A stretch of 6,967 nt of DNA from an uncultured Gammaproteobacteria bacterium (GCA_937980285.1 CALJQI010000129.1:1-6967), one strand, 5' to 3'; shown: positions 1-6,594, counted from the first letter of the stretch. Numbers and translations: made by a program. Notes: a model not told the origin generated them from the letters alone.

Positions 1-474
1 TCGCAGATTCTGACGCTGGGCGCGGTGTTCGGCGCGATCCTGCTGATGTTCATCGTCCTGTTTCGCGCGCTGCGCCTTTCGCTGGCCGCGATCGTGCCCA
101 ATATCATCGCCGCCGGCCTGATTCTCGGCCTGATGGGCTGGATCGGCATACCGCTAGACATCATGACGATCACCATCGCGGCGATCAATATCGGCATCGG
201 GGTCGACGACTCGATTCACTATATACACCGATTCCGCGAGGAGTTCGTCGAAGACCGAAACTACTGGGAAGCCATCAAGCGCTGTCACAACAGCATCGCG
301 CGCGCGATGTACTACACCTCGGTGACCGTGGTGCTCGGATTTTCCATCCTGGCGCTTTCCAACTTCATACCGACGATTTACTTCGGAATCTTAAGCGGGC
401 TGGCGATGATCACCGCGCTGATCGCCAACCTGATGCTGCTGCCGATCCTGATTGCGCGATTCCGGTTGAGCTGA
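1..474 (+). CDS. RND/MMPL-family exporter, C-terminal fragment (5' end outside window)
   Basis: The reading frame is open from base 1 and stops with TGA at 472-474, giving the last 157 residues of a larger inner-membrane protein. About five hydrophobic segments are visible, near fragment residues 6-21, 26-48, 52-68, 98-117 and 124-151. The hallmark is GIGVDDSIHYIHRF at about 65-78, which ends one membrane helix and leads into a charged cytoplasmic stretch (REEFVEDRNYWEAI). Acidic residues after GIGVD and a following SIH are typical of the predicted RND/MMPL exporters, which use the proton gradient and often carry lipids or hydrophobic molecules to the periplasm. The last helix and short basic tail (IARFRLS) are a normal C-terminus for this group. 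The substrate cannot be told from this fragment. The next gene starts 50 bp downstream on the same strand, so shared transcription is possible. The family call is firm; the subfamily is not. Confidence 0.85.
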   Translation, partial: SQILTLGAVFGAILLMFIVLFRALRLSLAAIVPNIIAAGLILGLMGWIGIPLDIMTITIAAINIGIGVDDSIHYIHRFREEFVEDRNYWEAIKRCHNSIARAMYYTSVTVVLGFSILALSNFIPTIYFGILSGLAMITALIANLMLLPILIARFRLS

Positions 475-524
475 AGCGGGCGCGCGGTTACTATTGCCGG
501 CCCTGAATTACATTCATTCGCATC

Positions 525-917
525 ATGAACGATATCCGGATACCCATTTCCCCCGGGGAATTGCTAGACAAGATCACCATTTTGCAAATCAAGGCGGAGC
601 GCATCGACGACGCGGCCAAGGTGGCCAACGTCAAGACCGAGCTCGAGATGCTGAGCAAGGTCTGGAATGAAACCGTCAAGGCCGACGACGAAATCTCCGC
701 TCTGACCGCGGAACTCAAGTCGATCAACGAGGCGCTGTGGGAAATCGAGGACGATATTCGCGACGAGGAGCGCAACAAGCGTTTCGGCGATCGTTTCATC
801 GAGCTGGCGCGCGCGGTTTACGTCACCAACGACGAGCGCGCCAACGCCAAGAAAAAGGTCAACCTGCACCTGAACTCGACCATCGTCGAGGAAAAATCCT
901 ACCAGGACTACAAGTGA
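525..917 (+). CDS. DUF6165-like small protein of unknown function
   Basis: This encodes 130 residues with no signal peptide or membrane segment, so it is probably cytoplasmic. The N-terminus reads IPISPGELLDKITILQIKAE, followed by a conserved-looking ERIDDAAKVANVKTELEML. The rest is highly charged and predicted largely helical (about residues 20-95), with heptad-like spacing suggesting a coiled-coil or helical hairpin, and the C-terminus is KSYQDYK. I recognise the ISPGEL-DKITIL pattern as that of the DUF6165 family, whose members tend to occur near LPS or surface-glycan glycosyltransferases; this is from memory and not checked by search. That fits the GT9 glycosyltransferase next on this strand, although 433 bp of repeat-rich DNA separates them. 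The ATG at 525 puts the conserved motif at the very N-terminus, but no Shine-Dalgarno sequence precedes it (TTCATTCGCATC). The function is unknown; a helper or regulator of glycan synthesis is only inferred from context. Confidence 0.8.
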   Translation: MNDIRIPISPGELLDKITILQIKAERIDDAAKVANVKTELEMLSKVWNETVKADDEISALTAELKSINEALWEIEDDIRDEERNKRFGDRFIELARAVYVTNDERANAKKKVNLHLNSTIVEEKSYQDYK

Positions 918-938
918 CGTCGCCCTAAGGCGACGTCA
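915..938 (+). repeat. Perfect 10-bp hairpin overlapping the DUF6165-like stop codon
   Basis: The arm TGACGTCGCC (915-924) and its exact complement GGCGACGTCA (929-938) flank a 4-nt loop, CTAA. The first three bases are the stop codon of the upstream gene. A transcript would form a very stable stem, but the following bases (TCCTGGAAAA) are not a U-run, so it is not a standard intrinsic terminator. It could stabilise the mRNA 3' end, or act as a terminator of bidirectional or non-canonical type. It abuts the palindromic repeat starting at 934. Confidence 0.7.
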
Positions 939-997
939 TCCTGGAAAACGCGCCAGCGTTTATCCAGGATCTCCCACCAATCGGTATTATCTCTAAC
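934..997 (+). repeat. Palindromic intergenic repeat, copy 1
   Basis: This 64-bp unit starts CGTCATCCTGG and ends CTCTAAC. Its core forms a long stem: ATCCTGGA (938-945) pairs with TCCAGGAT (963-970), and inside it AACGC (947-951) pairs with GCGTT (956-960) around the loop GCCA. The tail CTCCCACCAA (971-980) is outside the hairpin but is conserved in copy 2. The GTCATCC...GGATCT outline resembles dispersed palindromic repeats common in proteobacterial intergenic DNA. Confidence 0.75.
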
Positions 998-1031
998 GCC
1001 ACAGTCCCTAACGACTACTCCGCACCGGCCG

Positions 1032-1108
1032 CGTCATCCCGGAAACGCGCCAGCGTTCCCGATGCGTCGGACCGCCAGGATCTCCCACCAACCGACGATA
1101 CATCTAAC
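1032..1108 (+). repeat. Palindromic intergenic repeat, copy 2 (with extra internal hairpin)
   Basis: This 77-bp unit matches copy 1 in the segments CGTCATCC, GGAAACGCGCCAGCGTT, CCAGGATCTCCCACCAA and ATCTAAC, with small differences. The outer stem ATCCCGG (1036-1042) pairs with CCAGGAT (1075-1081) with one mismatch. It is 13 bp longer than copy 1 because of a segment containing CCGATGCGTCGG, itself a 4-bp stem (CCGA/TCGG) with loop TGCG. The two copies are direct repeats about 98 bp apart. Confidence 0.72.
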
Positions 1109-1120
1109 ACTTCAACGGTT

Positions 1121-1217
1121 TCTCGCGGAGACGCAGGGGACGCGGTGATCGCAGGGGTTGACTGGATGTGCCTTCGCTCTCCCCGCGCCCTCCGCGATCT
1201 CCGCCGTCTCCGCGAGA
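1121..1217. repeat. Large imperfect inverted repeat with perfect 13-bp ends
   Basis: TCTCGCGGAGACG (1121-1133) and its exact complement CGTCTCCGCGAGA (1205-1217) bound a 97-bp element. Inside these ends the arms (about 1121-1157 and 1181-1217) continue as a weaker, mismatched inverted repeat, leaving a central loop of about 23 bp that contains TTGACTGGATG. Both arms are made of CGCGGAGACGC-type units, a composition seen in dispersed intergenic repeats of environmental bacteria. There is no open frame that looks real. A miniature repeat element is the favoured reading; structured RNA is an alternative. Confidence 0.7.
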
Positions 1218-1245
1218 GTCCCTCACCTCCCCCCAATATCTGCGC

Positions 1246-1262
1246 TAAAGCCCCTGGCTTTA
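1246..1262. repeat. Short 7-bp hairpin
   Basis: TAAAGCC (1246-1252) and GGCTTTA (1256-1262) are exact complements around a CCT loop. No T-run follows on either strand, so terminator activity is doubtful. It lies about 90 bp upstream of the glycosyltransferase start and could sit near its promoter. Confidence 0.45.
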
Positions 1263-1322
1263 CAGTTCACCGCTCTGGAAGGTCTATAAATAGAGTGCGG
1301 CTCAAGGTCGCATTGATATACT
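1259..1322 (+). promoter_or_regulatory. Weak candidate promoter zone for the GT9 glycosyltransferase gene
   Basis: Two -10-like hexamers are seen in this AT-richer zone: TCTATA/TATAAA around 1283-1290 and TATACT at 1317-1322. TTTACA at 1259-1264 could be a -35 for TCTATA with an 18-bp spacer. TATACT has a good hexamer but no matching -35 at 17 bp, and would give an mRNA start only some 20 bases before the ATG. TCTATAAATAGA (1283-1294) is a perfect palindrome and might be an operator. All of this is motif reading only. Confidence 0.25.
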
Positions 1323-1350
1323 ATCGCGCAAAATAAACGATCTCCCGCTT

Positions 1351-2382
1351 ATGCCCGAAAATCACCCGCTGGTTTGCCGATTCGGCGCGCTTGGCGACAT
1401 GGTCCTGCTAACGCCGCTACTGAAGCAGCTCTACCTGCGCAGCGGGCTGCCCTGTGACGTCATCGGCGTCGGCGGCTGGAATAAATTACTGTTCGCCGAA
1501 ATGCCCTGGGTGCGCGATGTCTTTACCATCGATTCGCGGTCGGCGCCCTACTGGATCAACCGCAGCCAGCGAGATCTGGTGCAAACACTGCGGCAGCGCA
1601 ACTACCGCTTCGTCTGGGTTGCCGAAACCAGCAAAAAATCGTATCGCCTGCTGGCGCGCGCCGGCATTACCCGCGCCAATAGCGTCAACCAGCTCGACCT
1701 GGAACCGGTGCAGGCGGAGCACTACACCGAGAAATGGCTGCGCCTCGGCCAGGGCTCCCCGGACGGATTCGAATTTCCGCAGGTGGAATTCGAACCCGAT
1801 ACCGAGCTATTCGTCAGCGATGCCGAGCGGCTCGAATGCCGCCAGTGGCTGCAATCTCGCGGGCTCGATCCCGAGCGTCCGCTGATCTGCGTCCAGGCAG
1901 GTAGCAAACGCACCACGCGTCGCGGCAAGGCCGATCGCGCCAGCAATACCAAGTACTGGCGCGAACAAAACTGGGCCGCGGTCATCGACGGCATGATCGA
2001 GCGACTCCCGGACGCCCAGGTTCTTCTCTGCGGCATTGCCGCCGAGCTGGAAATGTGCCGCGCAATCGAGGCCTGTTGCCGATCCGCGCGCCAGGTGCAC
2101 AGTGCCGCCGACGATTTACCGCTGCGCCGCCTGCTGGCGCTGCTGTCGATGTCGCACAGCTGTATCTCGGTCGACACCGGCCCTGCGCACGCGGCCGCTG
2201 CTTTGAACTGCCCGCTGGTGGTGCTTTTCGGCAAGGCCAGTCCGCATCGCTTCAGGCCGGTTAGCGCGGCAAGCCCGGTGCGCGTATTGCAGGGTTTCGC
2301 CGAGGGCGATCCCGCGGAAGAAGCGGATATCGCGCATATCGAACCCGGGCAAGTGCTGGACGAGTGGCAAAGCACACAATAA
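1351..2382 (+). CDS. Glycosyltransferase family 9 (heptosyltransferase-type) protein
   Basis: This 343-residue protein has the usual length of ADP-heptose:LPS heptosyltransferases, GT-B enzymes acting on the cytoplasmic face of the inner membrane in LPS or other glycan assembly. The N-terminal Rossmann half opens with LVCRFGALGDMVLLTPLLKQL (residues 7-27), the classic GT9 start with the Gly-Asp acceptor-side loop. The C-terminal half begins at about residue 176 with PLICVQAGSKRTTR, then has VLLCG (224-228) and the family signature SVDTGPAHAAAALNCPLVVLFG (273-294), which forms the nucleotide-sugar site. The following SPHRFRPV replaces the more common DP-RTGP pattern, so the exact donor and acceptor are uncertain and no waa/rfa symbol is assigned. 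The ATG at 1351 places the motif correctly, but no Shine-Dalgarno sequence is seen. The gene runs tail-to-tail with torT across 106 bp and follows the DUF6165-like gene on the same strand, which suggests a shared surface-glycan role. Confidence 0.9.
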   Translation: MPENHPLVCRFGALGDMVLLTPLLKQLYLRSGLPCDVIGVGGWNKLLFAEMPWVRDVFTIDSRSAPYWINRSQRDLVQTLRQRNYRFVWVAETSKKSYRLLARAGITRANSVNQLDLEPVQAEHYTEKWLRLGQGSPDGFEFPQVEFEPDTELFVSDAERLECRQWLQSRGLDPERPLICVQAGSKRTTRRGKADRASNTKYWREQNWAAVIDGMIERLPDAQVLLCGIAAELEMCRAIEACCRSARQVHSAADDLPLRRLLALLSMSHSCISVDTGPAHAAAALNCPLVVLFGKASPHRFRPVSAASPVRVLQGFAEGDPAEEADIAHIEPGQVLDEWQSTQ

Positions 2383-2488
2383 GCAGGCTTCGAAAACGAA
2401 AATCGGCGGCGCTGTAATCAGGCCGAACATTGCCGTACCGGCGATCTCGCGCCCTCTCTAGCGGACCCCGGCCGCGTATGACAAACGA

Positions 2489-3604
2489 TTATGGCCAGAC
2501 AAAAGCCGGCAAAAAAGATGGCGGCGCCAGCGAATCGGAAATATTGATCGTCTGCCAGTTATCCTGGTCGATCATCTGGATTTGCGGGCCGGCGTGCTTG
2601 ATGTAATCGCGCCCTTCGAGGATAGAGACCGCCTGGTCGATCGAAATTCGGCCCTGCATGACCTGTGCGTCGTTGGGCGCCGCCAGAATACGACCGCGCC
2701 GAATGCCGCGATAAACGGCCGGCGTAAAATAAGTCGACACGATCTTGATGCGATCTTGCAGGTTGCGATTGCGCAAGGTGCTGACGGCGGCTTCCGCCAT
2801 CAGTGCGTTACCGACGATGTAGTCGACCCGCGGGTGGCTTTCCAGCACTTCCTGCACCAACGTGCGCTGGATTTCCTTGCCGGTATCGCCCCACTTGGTC
2901 ACCACCACCTCGACCGCGCTGTCTTTTAAACCCTGCTTGAAACCGGTTTCGATAAAATCGACCCAACCGGCGCCCATGGGTCCGGGAAACCAGGCCACCG
3001 TTACCGGATCGGTCCCGGCCCCGTGTCGCTGGGCAAGATACTCGCCAGTCACTCGCCCCATGGTGGTCCAGGACACGCCCGACTTGGCCGTTATTCCGAT
3101 GTCGTCGATATCGTTAACCGTCGCCAGCACGGGCATGGTCTCGGCGATACGGGCAACGCTTTGACTGAGCCCGCGGAAAGACACGGCGCCGACGATCAGG
3201 GCATCGGCGCCGGCGTCGGTACACTGTTCTATCTGCTGCCGCTGGCGTTCGAGATTCGGATATCCACCCGCTTCGACCAGGGTAAAGGCAATCCCAAGGC
3301 GGCTCGCCTCCTGGACCATGCCATAGTTGACATTCAACCAGTAGGCATCTTTCAAATGCGGATAGGAAATACACAGCCGCCAGGCCCGGCTGGCCTTCGT
3401 CGTCGGCCGGTAATCGAAGATCCGGCTGTCGCTGGAATAGTCGAATGGCGTCGACCAGGTTTCCAGGCGCCAGGTTTCGGCACGCGCCGCGCCGAGGCCA
3501 AGCGCCAGGCTTAGCAAAAGAATTCCGGCAACCCGGATACGACGCTGGGAATCCAATGCACTCAAACCAGTAAGACAAAGTCGCAAAACATTGTACGCTT
3601 GCAT
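2489..3604 (-). CDS. torT: TorT, periplasmic TMAO-binding protein of the TorT-TorS-TorR system
   Basis: From the ATG at 3604 the product is 371 residues; E. coli TorT is about 342. A hydrophobic signal peptide core (GILLLSLALGLGAARA, about 27-42) precedes a likely cleavage before ETW. The mature part is a type-1 periplasmic-binding fold. RAWRLCISYPHLKDAYWLNVNYGM (73-96) and LVEAGGYPNLERQRQQIEQC (109-128) closely match remembered E. coli TorT segments, as do VYRGIRRGRI (297-306) and the QRTLVQEVLESHP region (246-258). TorT binds TMAO in the periplasm and docks on TorS to control its kinase. The start is uncertain. The open frame extends to an ATG at 3706, but that would place 34 basic residues before this start and overlap torS. 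The 3604 start gives an unusually long n-region (about 26 residues), while a TTG at 3556 would give a normal signal peptide and a 355-residue protein. Neither has a clear ribosome binding site. torS is divergent 29 bp away. Confidence 0.9.
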   Translation of the reverse strand: MQAYNVLRLCLTGLSALDSQRRIRVAGILLLSLALGLGAARAETWRLETWSTPFDYSSDSRIFDYRPTTKASRAWRLCISYPHLKDAYWLNVNYGMVQEASRLGIAFTLVEAGGYPNLERQRQQIEQCTDAGADALIVGAVSFRGLSQSVARIAETMPVLATVNDIDDIGITAKSGVSWTTMGRVTGEYLAQRHGAGTDPVTVAWFPGPMGAGWVDFIETGFKQGLKDSAVEVVVTKWGDTGKEIQRTLVQEVLESHPRVDYIVGNALMAEAAVSTLRNRNLQDRIKIVSTYFTPAVYRGIRRGRILAAPNDAQVMQGRISIDQAVSILEGRDYIKHAGPQIQMIDQDNWQTINISDSLAPPSFLPAFVWP

Positions 3605-3617
3605 TTTGTAACAGCAA
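3590..3617 (-). promoter_or_regulatory. Candidate sigma70-type promoter for torT
   Basis: On the minus strand TTGCTG (3617-3612) and TACAAT (3595-3590) are separated by 16 bp. The -10 is a 5/6 match to TATAAT and the -35 matches TTG only. Transcription would begin near 3583, downstream of the ATG at 3604. If this promoter is used, translation must start further in, and the TTG at 3556 is the available codon that still gives a good signal peptide. Confidence 0.35.
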
Positions 3618-3631
3618 AGCGCAGCATTTTG
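3596..3631. repeat. Repeated and inverted motifs in the torT/torS divergent gap
   Basis: GCATTTTG occurs twice on the plus strand (3601-3608 and 3624-3631), with starts 23 bp apart; the second ends two bases before the torS ATG. An imperfect inverted repeat, CGCTTGC (3596-3602) and GCAAAGCG (3614-3621), spans the centre of the gap with one unpaired base. These could be operator half-sites controlling both genes, but such short matches can arise by chance. Confidence 0.3.
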
Positions 3632-3633
3632 CC

Positions 3634-6594
3634 ATGCGCAAGCCCGGAATCGCAGCAAAACTCTACCTCGCCTTTGGCAGCATTTTCCTGCTGGCGGTGG
3701 TCGCATCCTCGATCGGCTGGAAAGGTTTTCAGCGCGTCACGGAATCGCAAAACTCGGTCATCGACCAGGCCATTCCGGGTTTGAGACAGGCGCATCAACT
3801 GTCCTCGTTGAACGCATCCCTGCTGGCCGCCGAACAACAATTACTGCGCGCCGGCGACGAGTCCGAACGGCTCGAAATCAGCTCGGCCCTGTTCTCCACG
3901 GTCGGCCAGATGAACCGGCTGATCGACGATTTCGAAGAAAAGGGATTCTCCCTGGGATCGCTACAGTCTTTACGCGAGACCGTCGGCATCATCGAAGAAA
4001 AGCTGCGTCAAAAGGATATACTGGTACAGCAACGCATTCGACAGCAGCTGCGTTTCACCGAGCTTGCGGCCGGCCTGATCGCGACCACGGAAGAGTTGAA
4101 CGACCTGGCGGATTCGCTGGTTGCCAACGCGGCCGCCACCACCACCGCGATTACCTCGAGCCTGTATGACCTGGTCGAAGACGATGCCGGCCAGCAGCAG
4201 CTTTACCAGGTTTTCGACCGGCTGGTCGAGGTCGATCTCGACGCCATGGAACGCATGTACGAACTGCGCCTGCGCAGCGCGAACCTGAACGGATTATTCA
4301 ACCGCGTCGCGGAAGAGTCCGAGCTGGAGAATCTCGTCCTGCTGCGCCAGCGCGCGGCCGAAACCATTTCCATACTGAAGCGTCGCGTCAGCGAGATTAA
4401 CGACCCGCAACGTCGGCAAAAGGCGAGCGAGCTGCTGGCCGCGATGGAGTTCGACAACGGGCCGCTCTACGTTTACGGTATTTTCGAAACCCGGGTTTCG
4501 CTGATTCAGATCGATAAATCGCTGAACAGGTTATCGCTGGAGTCCGGCGAGGCGTCGCAGGCGCTAAACGGCATCGTCAACCAGTTGAACGCTACCGGCG
4601 GCGCCCTGATCAACCGGGTTTCAGTCAGCGCCAGGGAATCGCTGGATTCCAGCCGGCAATTGTTCAGCGGCACGTCGATCGTCTTGCTAATCGTCGCGGC
4701 CGCTATTTTATGGTGGTTCATCAAGCGCAATGTCGTGCGCCGGCTGTTATCGCTGCAGTCGGCGACGCGTTCGATCACGCAAGGCGATTACGATATCGAC
4801 ATCGCTGTCGAAGGCCATGACGAATTGACCGACATGGGCAGGGCGTTGCGCGGTTTTCGCAACAATGCGATCGACAATCGCAAGCTGGATGAAGAATTGC
4901 GTCAGCACAAGGCGCACCTCGAAGAGCTGGTCGAGGAACGCTCCGAGCAGCTGCGCGCGACCAACCAGAAGTTATCCGAGGAGGTGCAAAACCACGCTCT
5001 CGCGCGGCAAAAGGCAGAGCAGGCAAACCAGGCAAAAACAGCTTTCCTGGCAACCATGAGTCACGAATTGCGCACGCCCCTGAGCGGCGCGCTGGGAACG
5101 CTGAAACTGCTTGCCGAAACCGAATTGAAGTCGCAGCAACTCGACTATGTAAACATCGTCAATGCCGCCAACGTCAGTCTGCTGGATATCGTCAACGATA
5201 TTCTCGGATACTCGCAACTCGAAGCCGGCAAGCTGAGGCTCGAAAACCGCCGTTTCGACCTGGTCGAGCTGTTGAACAATGTCGTTGGTTTAATGGAGGT
5301 TTCGGTGCGCGAAAAAAACAATCGACTGCAGCTGGAAGCGGAAACGCCGAGTTCGCCGTGGTTGATGGGCGACCCGGGAAAATTGCATCAAATTCTGATC
5401 AACCTGATCGGTAACGCCAACAAGTTCACCGATAACGGGTCGATCACGCTGCGCCTGGATACCTGCCCCGGCAATTCCGAAGGTCGCCTCGGCCTGCAGT
5501 TTTCGGTGCTCGACACCGGCATCGGCATTTCGCCGGACAAGCAGGAAGAAGTGTTTCAGGCGTTCACCCAGGTCGATACCAGCACCGCCCGCCGATACAG
5601 CGGTATTGGCCTCGGGCTCGCCATTTGCGAACGCCTGGTCAGCGCCATGGGCGGCAAGATTTCACTCGACAGCGATCTCGGGCAGGGCACGACGATCGGT
5701 TTTCAAATAGAGCTCGAAGTCGCTCCAGAGGCCGTCACGGTTCAATCGCAACTACTGCCCCTGCCCCGGATAGCCACCAGTATCGACGTATTGATGGTCG
5801 AAGACGACGCCACCAACAGCATGGTGACCAGCAGCTACCTGCAGCGTCTCGGGCATGAAGTCGTGGTCGCGCAAAGCGGCGAGCAAGCCCTGAAACTGGT
5901 CGATGAAGGCGGCATGTCGCTAGTGCTGCTCGATATCAGTTTACCCGGCATCGACGGCCTGACGATTCTGAAATACATTCGCACCCACGACGAGCCGGCG
6001 ATCGCAGCGCTGCCGGTAATCGCAATGTCGGCCCACGTTTTTATCGAAGAGGTAGACCAGTATATCAACGCCGGCATGAACGGCTTTCTCGGCAAACCCT
6101 TTTCCATGGAGGATCTCGAGCGCTCGATTGAGCAGGCCCTGAACGGCGATCGGGTCGTCATTGCCGGATGCGAGGATTCGAGGGGTCAGAAAGCAGTTCA
6201 GGTCATCGACGGGTTGATTATCGATGACGACATCAGTCGACTCGGGCTGGACAACGTCGATCGACTGGCGGAACTGTTTTTCCAGTCGGCAACAGGTCTC
6301 AAGGCAGAACTGTGCGACGCGATGGAGCGGCAGGATTTCGAAAGAACCGAAAAGCTGGCGCACAAGCTGGCAGGCTCGGTGAGCAATTTCGGGCTGCAGA
6401 GCCTGCGCGCGCTGTCGGTCAAGATCGAAACCGGGGCCAGCCATCGAGAGACGATCGATAACGCGCTTCGGCAACAGCTGGATGCCGAATTCGAGAAAGC
6501 TGTCCAGGCGCTGACCAACTACCTGTCGGCGCATGACAAGCGTATCGGCGAAAGCCCGTCGGTAATAGAACCCAGGGCCCGGGCCGGTCGTTAA
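3634..6594 (+). CDS. torS: TorS, unorthodox hybrid sensor histidine kinase for TMAO
   Basis: This 986-residue inner-membrane kinase (E. coli TorS is about 914) phosphorylates TorR through a His-Asp-His relay when TorT reports TMAO. The order is: TM1 (about 9-28); a long helical periplasmic domain (29-345) with TorS-like segments SLYDLVEDD (176-184) and MYELRLRSAN (208-217); TM2 (347-363); HAMP (364-416); coiled coil (420-465); HisKA with FLATMSHELRTPL, phospho-acceptor His477; and the ATPase domain with N-box NLIGNANKF (590-598), DTGIGIS (627-633) and GIGLGLA (657-663). The receiver (718-838) has acidic pocket E723/D724/D725, phospho-Asp767 in LLDISLPG, and Lys821 in GKPF. The HPt domain (about 868-965) carries His910 in LAHKLAGS. 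All catalytic residues are present, so it should be active. The ATG at 3634 directly precedes TM1 but has no clear Shine-Dalgarno sequence. It is divergent from torT and overlaps the end of torR by 4 bp. Confidence 0.95.
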   Translation: MRKPGIAAKLYLAFGSIFLLAVVASSIGWKGFQRVTESQNSVIDQAIPGLRQAHQLSSLNASLLAAEQQLLRAGDESERLEISSALFSTVGQMNRLIDDFEEKGFSLGSLQSLRETVGIIEEKLRQKDILVQQRIRQQLRFTELAAGLIATTEELNDLADSLVANAAATTTAITSSLYDLVEDDAGQQQLYQVFDRLVEVDLDAMERMYELRLRSANLNGLFNRVAEESELENLVLLRQRAAETISILKRRVSEINDPQRRQKASELLAAMEFDNGPLYVYGIFETRVSLIQIDKSLNRLSLESGEASQALNGIVNQLNATGGALINRVSVSARESLDSSRQLFSGTSIVLLIVAAAILWWFIKRNVVRRLLSLQSATRSITQGDYDIDIAVEGHDELTDMGRALRGFRNNAIDNRKLDEELRQHKAHLEELVEERSEQLRATNQKLSEEVQNHALARQKAEQANQAKTAFLATMSHELRTPLSGALGTLKLLAETELKSQQLDYVNIVNAANVSLLDIVNDILGYSQLEAGKLRLENRRFDLVELLNNVVGLMEVSVREKNNRLQLEAETPSSPWLMGDPGKLHQILINLIGNANKFTDNGSITLRLDTCPGNSEGRLGLQFSVLDTGIGISPDKQEEVFQAFTQVDTSTARRYSGIGLGLAICERLVSAMGGKISLDSDLGQGTTIGFQIELEVAPEAVTVQSQLLPLPRIATSIDVLMVEDDATNSMVTSSYLQRLGHEVVVAQSGEQALKLVDEGGMSLVLLDISLPGIDGLTILKYIRTHDEPAIAALPVIAMSAHVFIEEVDQYINAGMNGFLGKPFSMEDLERSIEQALNGDRVVIAGCEDSRGQKAVQVIDGLIIDDDISRLGLDNVDRLAELFFQSATGLKAELCDAMERQDFERTEKLAHKLAGSVSNFGLQSLRALSVKIETGASHRETIDNALRQQLDAEFEKAVQALTNYLSAHDKRIGESPSVIEPRARAGR

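Larger units (their letters stand above)
918..1350. other. 433-bp non-coding, repeat-rich intergenic stretch
   Basis: No credible gene is present: the short open frames here lack recognisable motifs and run through the repeats. The stretch holds, in order, a hairpin at the upstream stop codon, two diverged copies of a palindromic repeat, a large imperfect inverted repeat (1121-1217), a 7-bp hairpin (1246-1262), and an AT-richer zone next to the glycosyltransferase start. That last zone carries a 12-bp palindrome, TCTATAAATAGA (1283-1294), and a TATACT hexamer (1317-1322). The repeats look like dispersed intergenic elements that accumulated between two otherwise close genes; this is inference. 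Confidence 0.75.

Noticed and set aside
934..1108. CRISPR array
   Set aside because: There are only two imperfect, unequal-length repeats with an internal palindrome, and no further regular spacing or cas gene.
1158..1163. TTGACT as a -35 box inside the inverted repeat
   Set aside because: No -10-like hexamer lies 16-19 bp downstream; the sequence there is GC-rich (CTCTCCCCGCG).
1145..1336. Short plus-strand open frame in the intergenic stretch
   Set aside because: It runs through the inverted repeat, has Arg/Pro/Ser-rich low-complexity content, no recognisable motif and no ribosome binding site.
2383..2488. Bidirectional terminator between the convergent GT9 and torT genes
   Set aside because: Only a 4-bp GCCG/CGGC stem is seen, with no T-run on either side.
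2582..3514. Plus-strand open frames opposite torT
   Set aside because: They are antisense to the well-recognised TorT protein and have no domain-like features.
3605..3614. CTGTTACAAA on the minus strand as a TorR binding box
   Set aside because: Only the first five bases and one later base match the remembered E. coli tor box CTGTTCATAT, and no repeated boxes are present; too weak to call.
3605..3706. Longer TorT beginning at the minus-strand ATG at 3706
   Set aside because: It would add a Cys/Arg-rich leader ahead of the signal peptide and overlap the torS membrane segment; the extra frame is better explained as an open shadow of torS.
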